Part shown: piece by piece, positions 29,751 to 38,970 of the stretch
How positions within the stretch are numbered: the first letter of the stretch is position 1
How the letters are laid out: every line of letters starts with the position of its first letter
Program-made: the position numbers and the translations under genes
The notes under the pieces: generated by a model
Told to the model about the DNA's origin: nothing
What the model saw: the letters and a program-made list of their open reading frames with translations, nothing else
Databases searched by the model: none
NCBI RefSeq assembly: GCF_964019805.1
Contig: NZ_OZ026472.1
Coordinates: forward strand, 434,001-498,000
DNA length: 64,000 nt
DNA from: Candidatus Lariskella endosymbiont of Epinotia ramella
Lineage (GTDB): Bacteria > Pseudomonadota > Alphaproteobacteria > Rickettsiales > Midichloriaceae
Direction: 5' to 3'

Positions 29751-29900
29751 GTAAATGAAGAGTTGGCATTTAAAACTTATACATATATGAAGTTATATCT
29801 CAAAAAGAATTAGGAAGAACTAAGGGTGCATGTGTGTAAAATCAATAACAACAAACGGTCTGATAAAAAGGCGTCAGTTTTGAAAATATTACTAGTATAT
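29751..29900. repeat. Dispersed repeat family D, copy 2
   Basis: Matches the 15592-15740 copy block by block: ATGAAGAGTTGGCATTTA, ATGAAGTTATATCTCAAAAA, TTAGGAAGAAC, CATGTGTGTAAAATC, ACGGTCTGATAAAAAGGCG. Confidence 0.75.
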
Positions 29901-29954
29901 AGCCTCAGCAAAGAACTTTGTGTAAATATCAGATGATTAACATGAGAGAATCTA

Positions 29955-30115
29955 ATGATTAAACTTCTTCAAACGTTTGCTTTAGCAGCCAATTGCTTTG
30001 TCGTATCCTTAGCTTAATGGAATGCTCATATACTTCGTGCCGCATGCGACTTGTGTGACTCCGTATGTTCCTTGCACTTGCCTTAACTGAAATCAAGTGT
30101 TCAAAAAAACTTAAT
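29955..30115. repeat. Dispersed repeat family F, copy 1
   Basis: Shares with 37995-38165 the blocks CTTCAAACGTTTG, CAATTGCTTTGTCGTATCCT, ATACTTCGTGC, CTCCGTATGTTCCTTGCACT and a closing CAAGT. A more distant inverted piece may lie at about 62225-62330. Confidence 0.7.
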
Positions 30116-30317
30116 GAATATGTTTCGAAACTTTAGTCATGAACAACCTTTCTAAAGTTTGTGAAAGATAAAATTCAACGATTTTTGCAAAGAAGTATTA
30201 TATGTTGCAGACGCTATTAAAGTTACGAAACTTGTATACTCAGATTATTAACAACTCGCGCTAGTGTAATAAATGAAAATATACTAAAATTATTCACTAT
30301 ATTTACCAAAATCAATA

Positions 30318-32984
30318 TTACAATGCAGATTGCCCAGCTGCGAGCCTTGCTATAGAAACTCTGTATGGCGAACATGAAACATAATCTAGACCTGAATCGT
30401 GAAAAAATTTTATTGATTCTGGATCCCCTCCATGCTCTCCACAAACACCTAACTTAATGTTTGGGTTTGTTGATTTGGCTTTTTGCACGGAAAGTCTGAT
30501 AAGTTGGCCAACTCCGTTTGTATCTATCGAAACAAACGGATCTTTCTGAAAAATCTTTTGTTCTAGATATGTTGGTAAAAACTTGGCACAGTCATCTCGA
30601 GAGATACCCATGACCATTTGTGTTAGGTCATTTGTACCAAAGCTACAAAAATCAACGAGTGGAGCTATTTTATCTGCTTCAAGAGCAAGTTTTGGTAGCT
30701 CTATCATAGTTCCGAACAAAAATTTAGCTTCAAAGTCGAACTGAGCCTTTAATTCCAAAGCAGTTTCACAAACAATTTTTTTAACTATTTGCAGCTCAGC
30801 TGCGTTCATAATAAGCGGCACCATTATTTCAGGAATAATATAGATACCGGCTTGCTGTGCAAATTGCCTCGCAGCAAGTAGAATAGCCTTCACTTGCATT
30901 GAGTAGATCTCCGGATACGTAACAGCAAGCCTAGAACCTCTATGCCCAAGCATTGGATTTACTTCTTTTAATCTTGCAATCTCAGTTGCAACATAATCTA
31001 CACTATTGCCACTAGCCCCTGCAAATCTCTCTATTTCCTCATTTGTCAGTGGGAGAAATTCATGCAACGGTGGATCAAGCAATCTAATTACAATAGGCTT
31101 TTCCAGCATAATTTCAAAAAGATCAAGAAAATCCTGCTGCTGATACGGCAATAACATGTTAAGCGCTTTTACTCTTTCTTCTTTTTCTTTCGAAAGAATC
31201 ATTTTGCGCATCCAAAATATTCTCTCAGACTGAAAAAACATATGTTCCGTTCTACATAGCCCTATTCCAAGCGCACCAAATTCTAAAGCTATTTTAGCAT
31301 CTTGCTTAGTCTCAGCATTTGCCATCACTGACATTTTAGCAAAGCTGTCTGCAATTTTTGTTATTCTTCTATATTCATTAGAAACGCCTTGTAAGACTGT
31401 TGCTACTTTACCTGCAATTATATCTCCATTCATTCCATTTATCGTGATCCAATCACCTTCTTTAAGGATCGTAGTGCCGATCTTCAGCGTCCTCTTCTCT
31501 ACATCTATTGTTATGCTAGATGCTCCACATACACACGGCTTTCCCATACTTCTTGCAACAACAGCTGCATGAGAAGTCATGCCACCACGTGCAGTTAGTA
31601 TTCCGCAAGATGCGTTCATACCAGCAATATCTTCTGGGCTAGTTTCATGCCTCACTAGTATCACACTTCTACTTCGTGACATATCTTCTGCGGCTTGTGA
31701 TGAAAAAACAATCTGTCCGCTAGCAGCCCCAGGAGAAGCAGGAAGCCCTCTTGCAATCACTTTGCTTGTTTCATTTGGATCTATTACTGGGTGTATCAAC
31801 TGCTCTATGTTTTTTGCACTAACTTTCATAAGAGCTTCTTTATCTGATAAAATTCTATCATCAAGCATATCTAAAGCAATTTTGATATTGGCTTGAGCAC
31901 TTCTTTTTCCAGTTCTAGTTTGTAAAATCCACAATTTTCCATCCTCAATTGTGAATTCTATATCTTGCATTTCTTTGTAGTGGTTCTCAAGTTTCTCAGC
32001 TATTTCAATTAGGTTAGAAAAAATTTGAGGCATTTTCTCCTCAAGTGATTCTATATCACTACCTCCAAACTCAGGTTTGCAACTAATGGAAATTGGCAAT
32101 GGGGTATAGGTACCAGATACTATATCCTCTCCTTGAGCATTAGGCAAAAACTCACCAAATATTCTGTTCTCTCCATTTGATGGGCAGCGCGTAAACATTA
32201 CACCAGTTGCACTGTTGTCACCAAAGTTACCAAATACCATTGCCTGTACATTCGCAGCTGTCCATATATCATCTGATATTGAATGAATAGCTCTATATTT
32301 CTTTGCTCTGTTACTATGCCAAGAGTCAAAAACTGCACACACAGCACCCCAAAGTTGTTCCCATGGGTCTTCTGGAAATTCTCTTCCTGTTCTTTTTATT
32401 ATTAGATCTTTATATTCATCTATGATCTTATTCATTAATGTTGAATCAATATCTTGGTCTTGAGAGATGTTTTCCCTTCTTTTATGATTATTAAAGATTT
32501 TTTCAAATTCATATAAATCTATGCCAAGTACTACAGAAGAATACATTTGAATAAATCTTCTATAACTATCATACGCAAATCTTTCGTTCTTTGAGCTTGT
32601 AGCAAGTAACTTAACTGAACTATCGTTTAGCCCCAAGTTCAATATTGTATCCATCATACCAGGCATTGAGATTGCAGCACCAGACCTTACAGAAACAAGT
32701 AAGTTACTATTTGGTCCACCAAACCTTTTTCCAAGAGTATTTTCTAGATGAATAATTCCTTCAACGACTTGACTCTTTATTACATCCAACAAAGATCTGG
32801 AGTTCTGATAATATTCGAAACAAGCAGCTGTAGAAATAGTAAAACCAGGTGGTACTGGTATATCAATCTTAAGCATTTCTGCAAGATTTGCACCTTTAGA
32901 ACCAAGCAGAGACTTCATTGAGCAATCTCCGTCAATATGATTTTGACTAAATTTATAGACGTATTGAACAGTTTCTGGTTTCAT
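30318..32984 (-). CDS. ppdK: Pyruvate, phosphate dikinase
   Basis: Interconverts pyruvate, ATP and phosphate with PEP, AMP and pyrophosphate; in Rickettsiales it links pyruvate to PEP when glycolysis is missing. The 888-aa protein is full length: an ATP-grasp nucleotide-binding domain (LLGSKGANLAEML, SVRSGAAISMPGMMDTILNL), the phosphohistidine domain with LTARGGMTSHAAVVARSMGK, and a C-terminal PEP/pyruvate barrel (GLCRTEHMFF, GTNDLTQMVMGISRDD, GVCGEHGGDPESI). The ATG at 32984 fits the family N-terminus (YVYKF). It is monocistronic. Confidence 0.98.
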   Translation of the reverse strand: MKPETVQYVYKFSQNHIDGDCSMKSLLGSKGANLAEMLKIDIPVPPGFTISTAACFEYYQNSRSLLDVIKSQVVEGIIHLENTLGKRFGGPNSNLLVSVRSGAAISMPGMMDTILNLGLNDSSVKLLATSSKNERFAYDSYRRFIQMYSSVVLGIDLYEFEKIFNNHKRRENISQDQDIDSTLMNKIIDEYKDLIIKRTGREFPEDPWEQLWGAVCAVFDSWHSNRAKKYRAIHSISDDIWTAANVQAMVFGNFGDNSATGVMFTRCPSNGENRIFGEFLPNAQGEDIVSGTYTPLPISISCKPEFGGSDIESLEEKMPQIFSNLIEIAEKLENHYKEMQDIEFTIEDGKLWILQTRTGKRSAQANIKIALDMLDDRILSDKEALMKVSAKNIEQLIHPVIDPNETSKVIARGLPASPGAASGQIVFSSQAAEDMSRSRSVILVRHETSPEDIAGMNASCGILTARGGMTSHAAVVARSMGKPCVCGASSITIDVEKRTLKIGTTILKEGDWITINGMNGDIIAGKVATVLQGVSNEYRRITKIADSFAKMSVMANAETKQDAKIALEFGALGIGLCRTEHMFFQSERIFWMRKMILSKEKEERVKALNMLLPYQQQDFLDLFEIMLEKPIVIRLLDPPLHEFLPLTNEEIERFAGASGNSVDYVATEIARLKEVNPMLGHRGSRLAVTYPEIYSMQVKAILLAARQFAQQAGIYIIPEIMVPLIMNAAELQIVKKIVCETALELKAQFDFEAKFLFGTMIELPKLALEADKIAPLVDFCSFGTNDLTQMVMGISRDDCAKFLPTYLEQKIFQKDPFVSIDTNGVGQLIRLSVQKAKSTNPNIKLGVCGEHGGDPESIKFFHDSGLDYVSCSPYRVSIARLAAGQSAL

Positions 32985-33362
32985 CCAATTATTCTTCGTC
33001 TTAGATTGATTAATAAGTTAAGTTGGGATTATAGCCGATACTTATAATTAGGATAAACTACAGCTCTCTAGTTGCTTAATTTAACTTTTTCATGTTTCAC
33101 ACATATACGTTGGACCACAAAAAATCCTCACGCTAGCACTTATGAAGGCAGTACCATAATAAACACCAATTCTTCATTTACCTGCGGTATACGATATAAT
33201 CTCTTAGATCTCAGTATGAAAAATCTAGCTATTTAAACAATCGTGTACATTTAGCGTACCAGATATAAAGTACCAAACTCCTAGCACTTGTATACACATA
33301 TCATTTGACTATTGCAAATATTTTTAATATAAGTCCATGACGCTTGTGAAATACTGAAAGGG
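32985..33362. other. Intergenic region ppdK to orphan gene
   Basis: A 378-bp divergent gap. It contains a partial palindromic end (CACTTATGAAGGCAGTACC at about 33138-33155) related to the element at 62109-62220, and an inverted trace of family D (ACCAATTCTTCATTTACCTG). I see no gene. Confidence 0.5.
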
Positions 33363-33368
33363 GTGTGG

Positions 33369-34070
33369 ATGTTAATACGAAACTTAGGTCTCATGCAAAC
33401 TACTAGGTTTTTTGCGCTTGGATTGATTACGGATAAATTATGCGAGAGTATAATATTTGGTGCGATAAGGTCAGCTAATATATTCATTGCGGATTTATTA
33501 AATGATATCGTAACTGGTAGATCTATCGTAAATAGTTATAAAGGGAATAATTTTCCTGCAAACACTGTGCAGTGTGAAAAGCATGAAGAATATTCGCTTT
33601 CTGATTATTTAGAGCACCATGCATATGAAGTTGGAATTGGCTTGATGATACACACATCGGCTAAGGCTGTAATAAGCGTATTACCAAATGCTTTTCTTGA
33701 AAGAGTGCCGTTACATAGGGTATTAGAATTTTTCTCTACTTCTCCATTTGAATCTGTGGAATATTTCAACTTAGGACCGCCAGATTTTATGCAACCTTAT
33801 TATGACGAAATATATGAGAAGCCTCACACAGTTATGCATATGGTTGAAGCTATATTGATGCCGTATTATAATGTATTATTTAAAGGAGAGCCTGCTGCTT
33901 GTGAATATGCTGAAACACTTGCATCAGTTTGGGATGATTTTTTGTTTGCAGCAGACTATTACAACATGCCGTTACAATTTGTAAAAAACAAATTTGAGGA
34001 TCAAGGTATTTTATACCAAGATATATTAGTTACAAATCACACAGATCATTGGATAGATGATGAGTTATAA
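33369..34070 (+). CDS. Hypothetical protein, 233 aa
   Basis: I do not recognise this protein. The frame is open from a GTG at 33363, but GAAAGGGG followed by TGTGG places the ATG at 33369 in better position. It has no clear signal peptide; a mildly hydrophobic stretch (FFALGLITDKLCESIIFGAI) lies near the N-terminus. The remainder is acidic with His and Tyr residues (YLEHHAYEVGIGLMIHTSAK, KPHTVMHMVEAILMPYYN, THDHW-like NHTDHW near the end). It is convergent with the ratA-like gene. A chance ORF is unlikely at this length in such AT-rich DNA. Confidence 0.65.
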   Translation: MLIRNLGLMQTTRFFALGLITDKLCESIIFGAIRSANIFIADLLNDIVTGRSIVNSYKGNNFPANTVQCEKHEEYSLSDYLEHHAYEVGIGLMIHTSAKAVISVLPNAFLERVPLHRVLEFFSTSPFESVEYFNLGPPDFMQPYYDEIYEKPHTVMHMVEAILMPYYNVLFKGEPAACEYAETLASVWDDFLFAADYYNMPLQFVKNKFEDQGILYQDILVTNHTDHWIDDEL

Positions 34071-34095
34071 AAGTAAATAGTCTATCCCTTGAATT

Positions 34096-34599
34096 CTAAA
34101 ACAATCTCTTGGAAAATGCTTCTACCATCTTATCACATAATCCAGGAAATAACTTAGAAAGCATCACAGAAAACGTTTTTGAGGCAAGCTCAATTTCAAT
34201 ATGAAAATCTACCTCCGTGTTATTCTCCGACACTTCCCTCAACTTCCAAGAAGTTTTTAAAAATTGAATAGTGGCAGATTCAAGCACCTCAGCAATCACA
34301 GATGCAACACTATATTTCACCATACCATGCTGATCATCCTCAATTACTCTTGGTGGAGACAAAAGAACTAATGAGGAATATTTCTGCGTTATAAAACCAA
34401 AACCAATATTAAGATCAGCAACTAATTTTTCCAGAATAACAGCATCAGACTTCTCATTACGCTCTATTACCTCTCGAGATATTATTTTACTCGCAGAACA
34501 CCAAGGAATAAACTCATGGTACTTTTGAATATCTGATATCAAGCGATATACACTTTCTATATCACTATCTAAGCTTATTGTTTTTTGAAAAGTATGCAT
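34096..34599 (-). CDS. SRPBCC family protein, RatA/COQ10-like
   Basis: A START-like lipid-binding fold related to bacterial RatA and mitochondrial Coq10, thought to bind ubiquinone or assist its function. The match begins at MHTFQKTISLDSDIESVYRL with family-typical HEFIPWCSAS and a C-terminal helix LFPGLCDKMVEAFSKR. The frame is open from a TTG at 34653, but the family N-terminus starts at the ATG at 34599 (167 aa), which I choose. It directly follows nrdB (stop at 34657), possibly in one operon. Confidence 0.85.
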   Translation of the reverse strand: MHTFQKTISLDSDIESVYRLISDIQKYHEFIPWCSASKIISREVIERNEKSDAVILEKLVADLNIGFGFITQKYSSLVLLSPPRVIEDDQHGMVKYSVASVIAEVLESATIQFLKTSWKLREVSENNTEVDFHIEIELASKTFSVMLSKLFPGLCDKMVEAFSKRLF

Positions 34600-34656
34600 T
34601 AAACATTTTATTGCAAATTGACTAAAAATTTTTACTAAACAATGCAGTAACAATCA

Positions 34657-35631
34657 CTACTTCGCAAATGCTTCTTCCCATGTTCCAGTGGTTGCAGCTC
34701 TTGTATACTCAGTCACCCTATTTTCAAAAAAATTAGTATGTTCTGGAGAATTAAGCATTTCGTCAAGCCAAGGTAACGGATTTTTCTCAACATTATATAT
34801 TTGAGTCATCCCAAGCTGTTTTAATCTACGATCAGCTATATATCTGATATATAACTTAATATCACCAGATGACATACCTTCTATTGCGCCATCAAAGCCA
34901 AATGCCAGATCTATAAATGCATCTTCATGATGAACTATAGTTCTGCACGCTTCGTATAAAAATTCATGAAGCTCAGGTACAAAAACTTCTGGATTTTCAT
35001 GTACAAAAGTCCTGAAAAGCTTAATTATAGAGTCTGTATGCAAAGTCTCATCTCGCACAGACCAAGTAATTATCTGCCCCATACCTTTCATCTTGCCAAA
35101 TCTCTGGAAGTTAAGCAGCATAGCAAATGAAGCAAAAAGTTGCAGTCCTTCTGTAAAAGCACCAAATACAGCTAAGGTCTTGGCTATCTCAAGCTTAGAA
35201 TCGACATTAAAATTTTGCATATAATCATACTTATCCTTCATTTCCTTATATTTCATGAAGGCCTGGTATTCAACATCCGGCATCCCTATAGTATCGAGCA
35301 ACTGAGAATAACCATCTATATGTATTGTCTCCATATTAGAGAATGCAGCCAACATCATCTGCACCTCTGTTGGCTGGAAAACTCTGGCATAATGCTTCAT
35401 ATAGCAATTATTCACCTCAATGTCAGCCTGGGTAAAAAATCTAAAAATTTGAGTAAGCAGATGTCTTTCATTCTCAGTCAGCTCATGCTTCCAATCCTGA
35501 ACATCATCTGCCATTGGGACTTCCTCTGGTAGCCAGTGCAATTGCTGCTGCAGTTTCCAAGCGTCATACGCCCATGGATATTTAAATGGCTTATATATAG
35601 GAGCTGATGATAAAAGTGACATGTGATACAA
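34657..35631 (-). CDS. nrdB: Ribonucleoside-diphosphate reductase beta subunit (class Ia)
   Basis: Houses the diiron-tyrosyl radical that the alpha subunit uses to make deoxyribonucleotides. The 324-aa length fits Rickettsiales NrdB. Metal ligands and the radical tyrosine are visible in METIHIDGYSQLL (Glu, His at +3, Tyr at +7) and in VRDETLHTDSIIKLF; the C-terminal region (AATTGTWEEAF) serves alpha-subunit docking. nrdA is not in the window. The ATG could be Met1 or Met4. Confidence 0.95.
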   Translation of the reverse strand: MYHMSLLSSAPIYKPFKYPWAYDAWKLQQQLHWLPEEVPMADDVQDWKHELTENERHLLTQIFRFFTQADIEVNNCYMKHYARVFQPTEVQMMLAAFSNMETIHIDGYSQLLDTIGMPDVEYQAFMKYKEMKDKYDYMQNFNVDSKLEIAKTLAVFGAFTEGLQLFASFAMLLNFQRFGKMKGMGQIITWSVRDETLHTDSIIKLFRTFVHENPEVFVPELHEFLYEACRTIVHHEDAFIDLAFGFDGAIEGMSSGDIKLYIRYIADRRLKQLGMTQIYNVEKNPLPWLDEMLNSPEHTNFFENRVTEYTRAATTGTWEEAFAK

Positions 35632-35888
35632 GTAAATTTTTTAGTTAATGAAATAATGCAAATTATAAAACAATAAAATATAGGAGAGAAAACTTGAAAC
35701 ACTAAGTATAGTTGCATATTCTATGTATGATAAACATCAAATGCATGAGCTAAGCATATGCCATGCTTCAAATAATATAAAGACACACTGTAAAATTCGA
35801 TTTCTTTTTTTCATTCTCACCAAATTGTTTAGGCAATTATACTCCTACTATATTTCCGCTGCAAACAAAAACAGTAATAATTTTACTC

Positions 35889-36602
35889 CTAAATGAATGA
35901 ACGCAAGTATATAGGCTCAATAAACTTGATATCGCCACGATTTGCAAAATCTATCATGTTCGAACCCACATTATCATTTATAATTTTTTCATATGACAAT
36001 AACGCTAAGCCATTTGCTGTTGGCATAATAACTTTTTTTAACCCGTACTTCTCTGGCTCACTATTATATAACGATCTATTGTGTAGTGAGTAATTACCAA
36101 ATACTTCATAGCGCTGCGCAACTTCATTTAAGAAATCTATATCTACAATACATGGCTCCATAATTGACTTAAATTGATCTTCTAAATCAATCGTATTTTT
36201 AATACTGGAACTTATAAAGGACTGACAATAAAACTTGTCAAAACTTGCGTTTAAAGCAATGACCTTGAGTGGAAACTTCTTTGTATTATATTCTGACTCA
36301 AAAGCAACAACCTCAAGTGTACTAAAATATATCAATGGTATTTTAGAGACTATACATATTCCATATGCAGCAGCAAGACCTATCCTCACTCCTGTAAAGC
36401 CACCTGGCCCAATAGTAACAGATATATAATCTAAATCACTATATATTAAGTTTGCTTCGCTCAATAATTCCTCAATCATTAGTAAAAGCCTTTCTGCTTG
36501 CATTGAATAACGTTCTTCAAGCTTTGTTATATGTACACTTCCGTCTATCAACAACGTCACTGAGCAAGTACCAAAACATGTATCTAATGCTAAAATTTTC
36601 AT
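35889..36602 (-). CDS. tsaB: tRNA threonylcarbamoyladenosine biosynthesis protein TsaB
   Basis: Partner of TsaD in making the universal t6A37 modification on ANN-decoding tRNAs. The protein begins MKILALDTCFGTCSVTLL, carries TIGPGGFTGVRIGLAAAYG typical of TsaB, and has the shortened C-terminal domain. The frame is open from 36611, but the family start is the ATG at 36602 (237 aa). It is followed 257 bp later by nrdB in the same direction. TsaD and TsaE are outside the window. Confidence 0.92.
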   Translation of the reverse strand: MKILALDTCFGTCSVTLLIDGSVHITKLEERYSMQAERLLLMIEELLSEANLIYSDLDYISVTIGPGGFTGVRIGLAAAYGICIVSKIPLIYFSTLEVVAFESEYNTKKFPLKVIALNASFDKFYCQSFISSSIKNTIDLEDQFKSIMEPCIVDIDFLNEVAQRYEVFGNYSLHNRSLYNSEPEKYGLKKVIMPTANGLALLSYEKIINDNVGSNMIDFANRGDIKFIEPIYLRSFI

Positions 36603-36716
36603 AATAACCAACTCAATTTGAAAAGTGTTATATGTAAAAATACAATATACAAATATGTTATAGGATGCTTACAAATGACCGACTTCATCATATGAACACA
36701 GGAACTGCTGGAAAAA

Positions 36717-37616
36717 TAGACCTCTTGCATAACCATATAAATTGATTAAAATCCTTGATTTTATCAAGGATAACATGAAGTTTGAAAACATCAAAGATGA
36801 ATACGCAGAAGAGTTTCGCAGGCTTACTGGCATTAAACGAGGAACGTTTGAAGTTATACTAAGTATATTAAAAGAAGCTGAAGCTATTTTAAAGTCTCAA
36901 GGTGGAAAACCCAATAAATTGGCTTTAGAAGATCGATTACTCATGACGCTTGAGTACTTGCGTGAATACAGGACATATTTTCATATTTCCCGCAGTTATG
37001 GAATAAGTGAAAGTGCCTGTTATCGTAATATACGTTGGATTGAAGATACTCTAATTAAAGATAAACGATTTTCACTACCTGGACGTAAAGCATTACTAAA
37101 AAGCGATTCTGAATACGAACTTGTGTTAATTGATGCTACTGAAACACCGATAGAACGACCTAAAAAAAACAGAAGCACTTTTATTCGGGAAAAAAGAGGC
37201 GACATACTCTAAAAACTCAGCTTATTGTGGATAAAAGGAAAAAAGAAATCATTTGCACTAATTTTTCTAATGGCAAGCGTCATGATTTCAGGTTATTTAA
37301 AGAATCCGGAGTTCACATCCACCCTGAGATTAAAGTTCTTACAGATACTGGTTATCAAGGCATTGATAAGTTGCATTATAATTCAGAGTTACCAAAGAAA
37401 AAGACAAAAAAGCGACCACTAAGCAGGAAAGATAAAAAGAAAAATCGTCAATTGTCTAGTGAACGTGTTTTAAATGAAAACGTCATAGGCATGATCAAAC
37501 GATTTAAAATTATCGCTGATCGTTATAGGAACAGAAGAAAACGATTCGGTTTAAGGTTTAATTTACTTGCTGGTATCTATAACTTTGAGCTTTAAATAGG
37601 TTATGCAAGAGGTCTA
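36717..37616 (+). mobile_element. IS5-like insertion sequence, copy 2 (900 bp)
   Basis: The same element as at 1342-2241 but on the other strand: perfect 18-bp ends at 36717-36734 and 37599-37616. It lies in the intergenic region upstream of tsaB, inside DNA that itself resembles the AACTGCTGG end of a dispersed repeat. Confidence 0.95.
36742..37595 (+). CDS. IS5-family transposase with -1 frameshift (copy 2)
   Basis: ORF A at 36742-37212 and the ORF B frame ending at 37595. The slippery A8-C run lies at 37162-37170. Both products are identical to those of copy 1. Confidence 0.9.
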
Positions 37617-37756
37617 ATATACGCTAGAATTCAAAAACCAACGAACTTTTTTGTATTTAGCTAATATCAAAACTGTTATCTGTACTTGATCAAAACATTA
37701 CATTCGCAAATATTGCCAATTTCTACCAAGCCATGATAAATTACTCTACTATATAG

Positions 37757-37960
37757 CGCGAGTTGCCAATTAATATGAAGCATCTAAGCTACTAATTACC
37801 GGCAATGTGGATAAATAGATCTTTCATAAAATCATCAAAAAACAGTACCTTGATGCAAAAACCTTTTTCATATGTTATTTTTGTTTATTTTCAAAACCAT
37901 CAGCAACATATAGAGTGCTAAAAATCTACCACACGGCAATCAATTAATTGGCAACTCGCG
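37757..37960 (-). repeat. 204-bp repeat B element, copy 2 (inverted)
   Basis: Ends CGCGAGTTGCCAATTAAT and ATTAATTGGCAACTCGCG are perfect 18-bp inverted repeats. The reverse complement aligns over its full length with 17749-17952. Its ends are better preserved than in copy 1. Confidence 0.85.
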
Positions 37961-37994
37961 TTATATAAATTGACAGATAAGTTTTCACCTTTCA

Positions 37995-38165
37995 TTAGGC
38001 TGATTCTTCAAACGCTTGTTTCAGCGAACAATTGCTTTGTCGTATCCTAAGCCTTCATGAGAGATGCTTATGTACTTCTTTGTACAACTTCGGTGCTTCC
38101 CATAAGCTCCGTATACTCCTTGCACTTGCTGCACTAACACAAGTTTGAAGAAGAAGTCTATTAAA
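37995..38165. repeat. Dispersed repeat family F, copy 2
   Basis: Same block order as 29955-30115: CTTCAAACGCTTGTTTCAGC, CAATTGCTTTGTCGTATCCT, GTACTTCTTTG, CTCCGTATACTCCTTGCACT. Confidence 0.7.
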
Positions 38166-38243
38166 CTTTTTCAATCTAATTCTTCTATTCTGAAGAATGC
38201 AATAAATATAATATTTCGTGTTAGAGAATTGAGATTAAAATAT

Positions 38244-38384
38244 TAGACATCTTTCGCGGACTCTACTTATGACAAGAATTTGTGCGTCGATTTTGTGTTC
38301 GCAGCTCCTCATATATACTCTTGTCTTGCCGTATCTAAATCTTCTACCACTTTTTTGCCAGAAGCTAGTTTCGAAAGAGGTCTA
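38244..38384. mobile_element. MITE family M2, copy 3
   Basis: A 141-bp element starting TAGACATCTTTCGCGGACTC and ending CTAGTTTCGAAAGAGGTCTA, with the shared interior TGCCAGAAGC. The left end has a C-to-A change in TAGACATCTT. An incidental open frame covers most of it. Confidence 0.8.
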
Positions 38385-38640
38385 TTTTCATTTCCAAGAT
38401 AAACTTCAGAAATTTCATCCTCAAGTCAACTTTCATTATATCTTCTCTGACAGTAAAACCAACTCAGGCGACTTTCAAAAATTGTATTCTAACGATTATC
38501 TATTTTTTAGGATACATTTTTTGCAAAATTCTTAACGTTAAATAAATATTACTTTGCAAATCTTTATATACTTTCATCCTTAAATTTTTCACATCATTTC
38601 TAATCTGCACTAATTCTTCAGAATGAACTAATTATACTAA

Positions 38641-38677
38641 CGCGAATTACCAACTATTTTATAATTAGTAACTCGTC
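38641..38677. repeat. Short hairpin repeat C, copy 1
   Basis: CGCGAATTACCAACTATTTT followed by ATAATTAGTAACTCGTC folds as an imperfect hairpin. Related short hairpins are at 41006, 44696 and 49501. The arm sequence is the same as the ends of the 204-bp repeat B. Confidence 0.75.
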
Positions 38678-38900
38678 TAAATATGATGCTGTTAACAGCA
38701 CGATATACGAAAATTGAACCAGGAGCGACTTACCTAAAGTTTTTCGAAATATAAAATCAATTCAACTATTTCTGCAGGTTATACATGTTGCAGACTTACA
38801 CTAAAGTGGCAAAACTTGTATATACACATCTTTTTCTTGCTGAAAAAATCTCCCATATATTTAAGCTATTAATCAGCAACTCAAGTGGTGCATGCAAGTT
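38678..38900. repeat. Dispersed repeat family H, copy 1
   Basis: Adjacent to hairpin C. Blocks CGAAAATTGA, TAAAGTTTTTCGAAATATAA, TACATGTTGCAGACTTACAC and GCTGAAAAAATCTCCCATAT recur after hairpin C at 49537-49740, inverted before hairpin C at about 40850-41000, and in part at 30105-30255. Hairpin C plus H therefore behaves as one unit of about 260 bp. Confidence 0.7.
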
Positions 38901-38970
38901 AAATACCAACTCTTTACTTTACCTGCAGTATATAACATTTTCAGTCGAAAATAACTCACCTTCAAAACTC

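Larger units (their letters stand above)
29544..30317. other. Repeat field between the orphan pair and ppdK
   Basis: 774 bp without a supported gene. It is composed of repeat D copy 2 (29751-29900), repeat F copy 1 (29955-30115) and a repeat H piece (about 30105-30255) ending in TTAACAACTCGCGC, one arm of the C hairpin. Confidence 0.65.
37617..38970. other. Large gene-free repeat field
   Basis: 1.35 kb between the IS5-like copy 2 and murG without a supported gene. In order it contains repeat B copy 2 (37757-37960), repeat F copy 2 (37995-38165), MITE M2 copy 3 (38244-38384), a C hairpin (38641-38677) and repeat H (38678-38900). Several families directly abut, as if the site collects insertions. 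Confidence 0.7.

Noticed and set aside
38269-38535. An 88-codon open frame
   Set aside because: It begins inside MITE M2 copy 3 and continues into repeat-flanked DNA.
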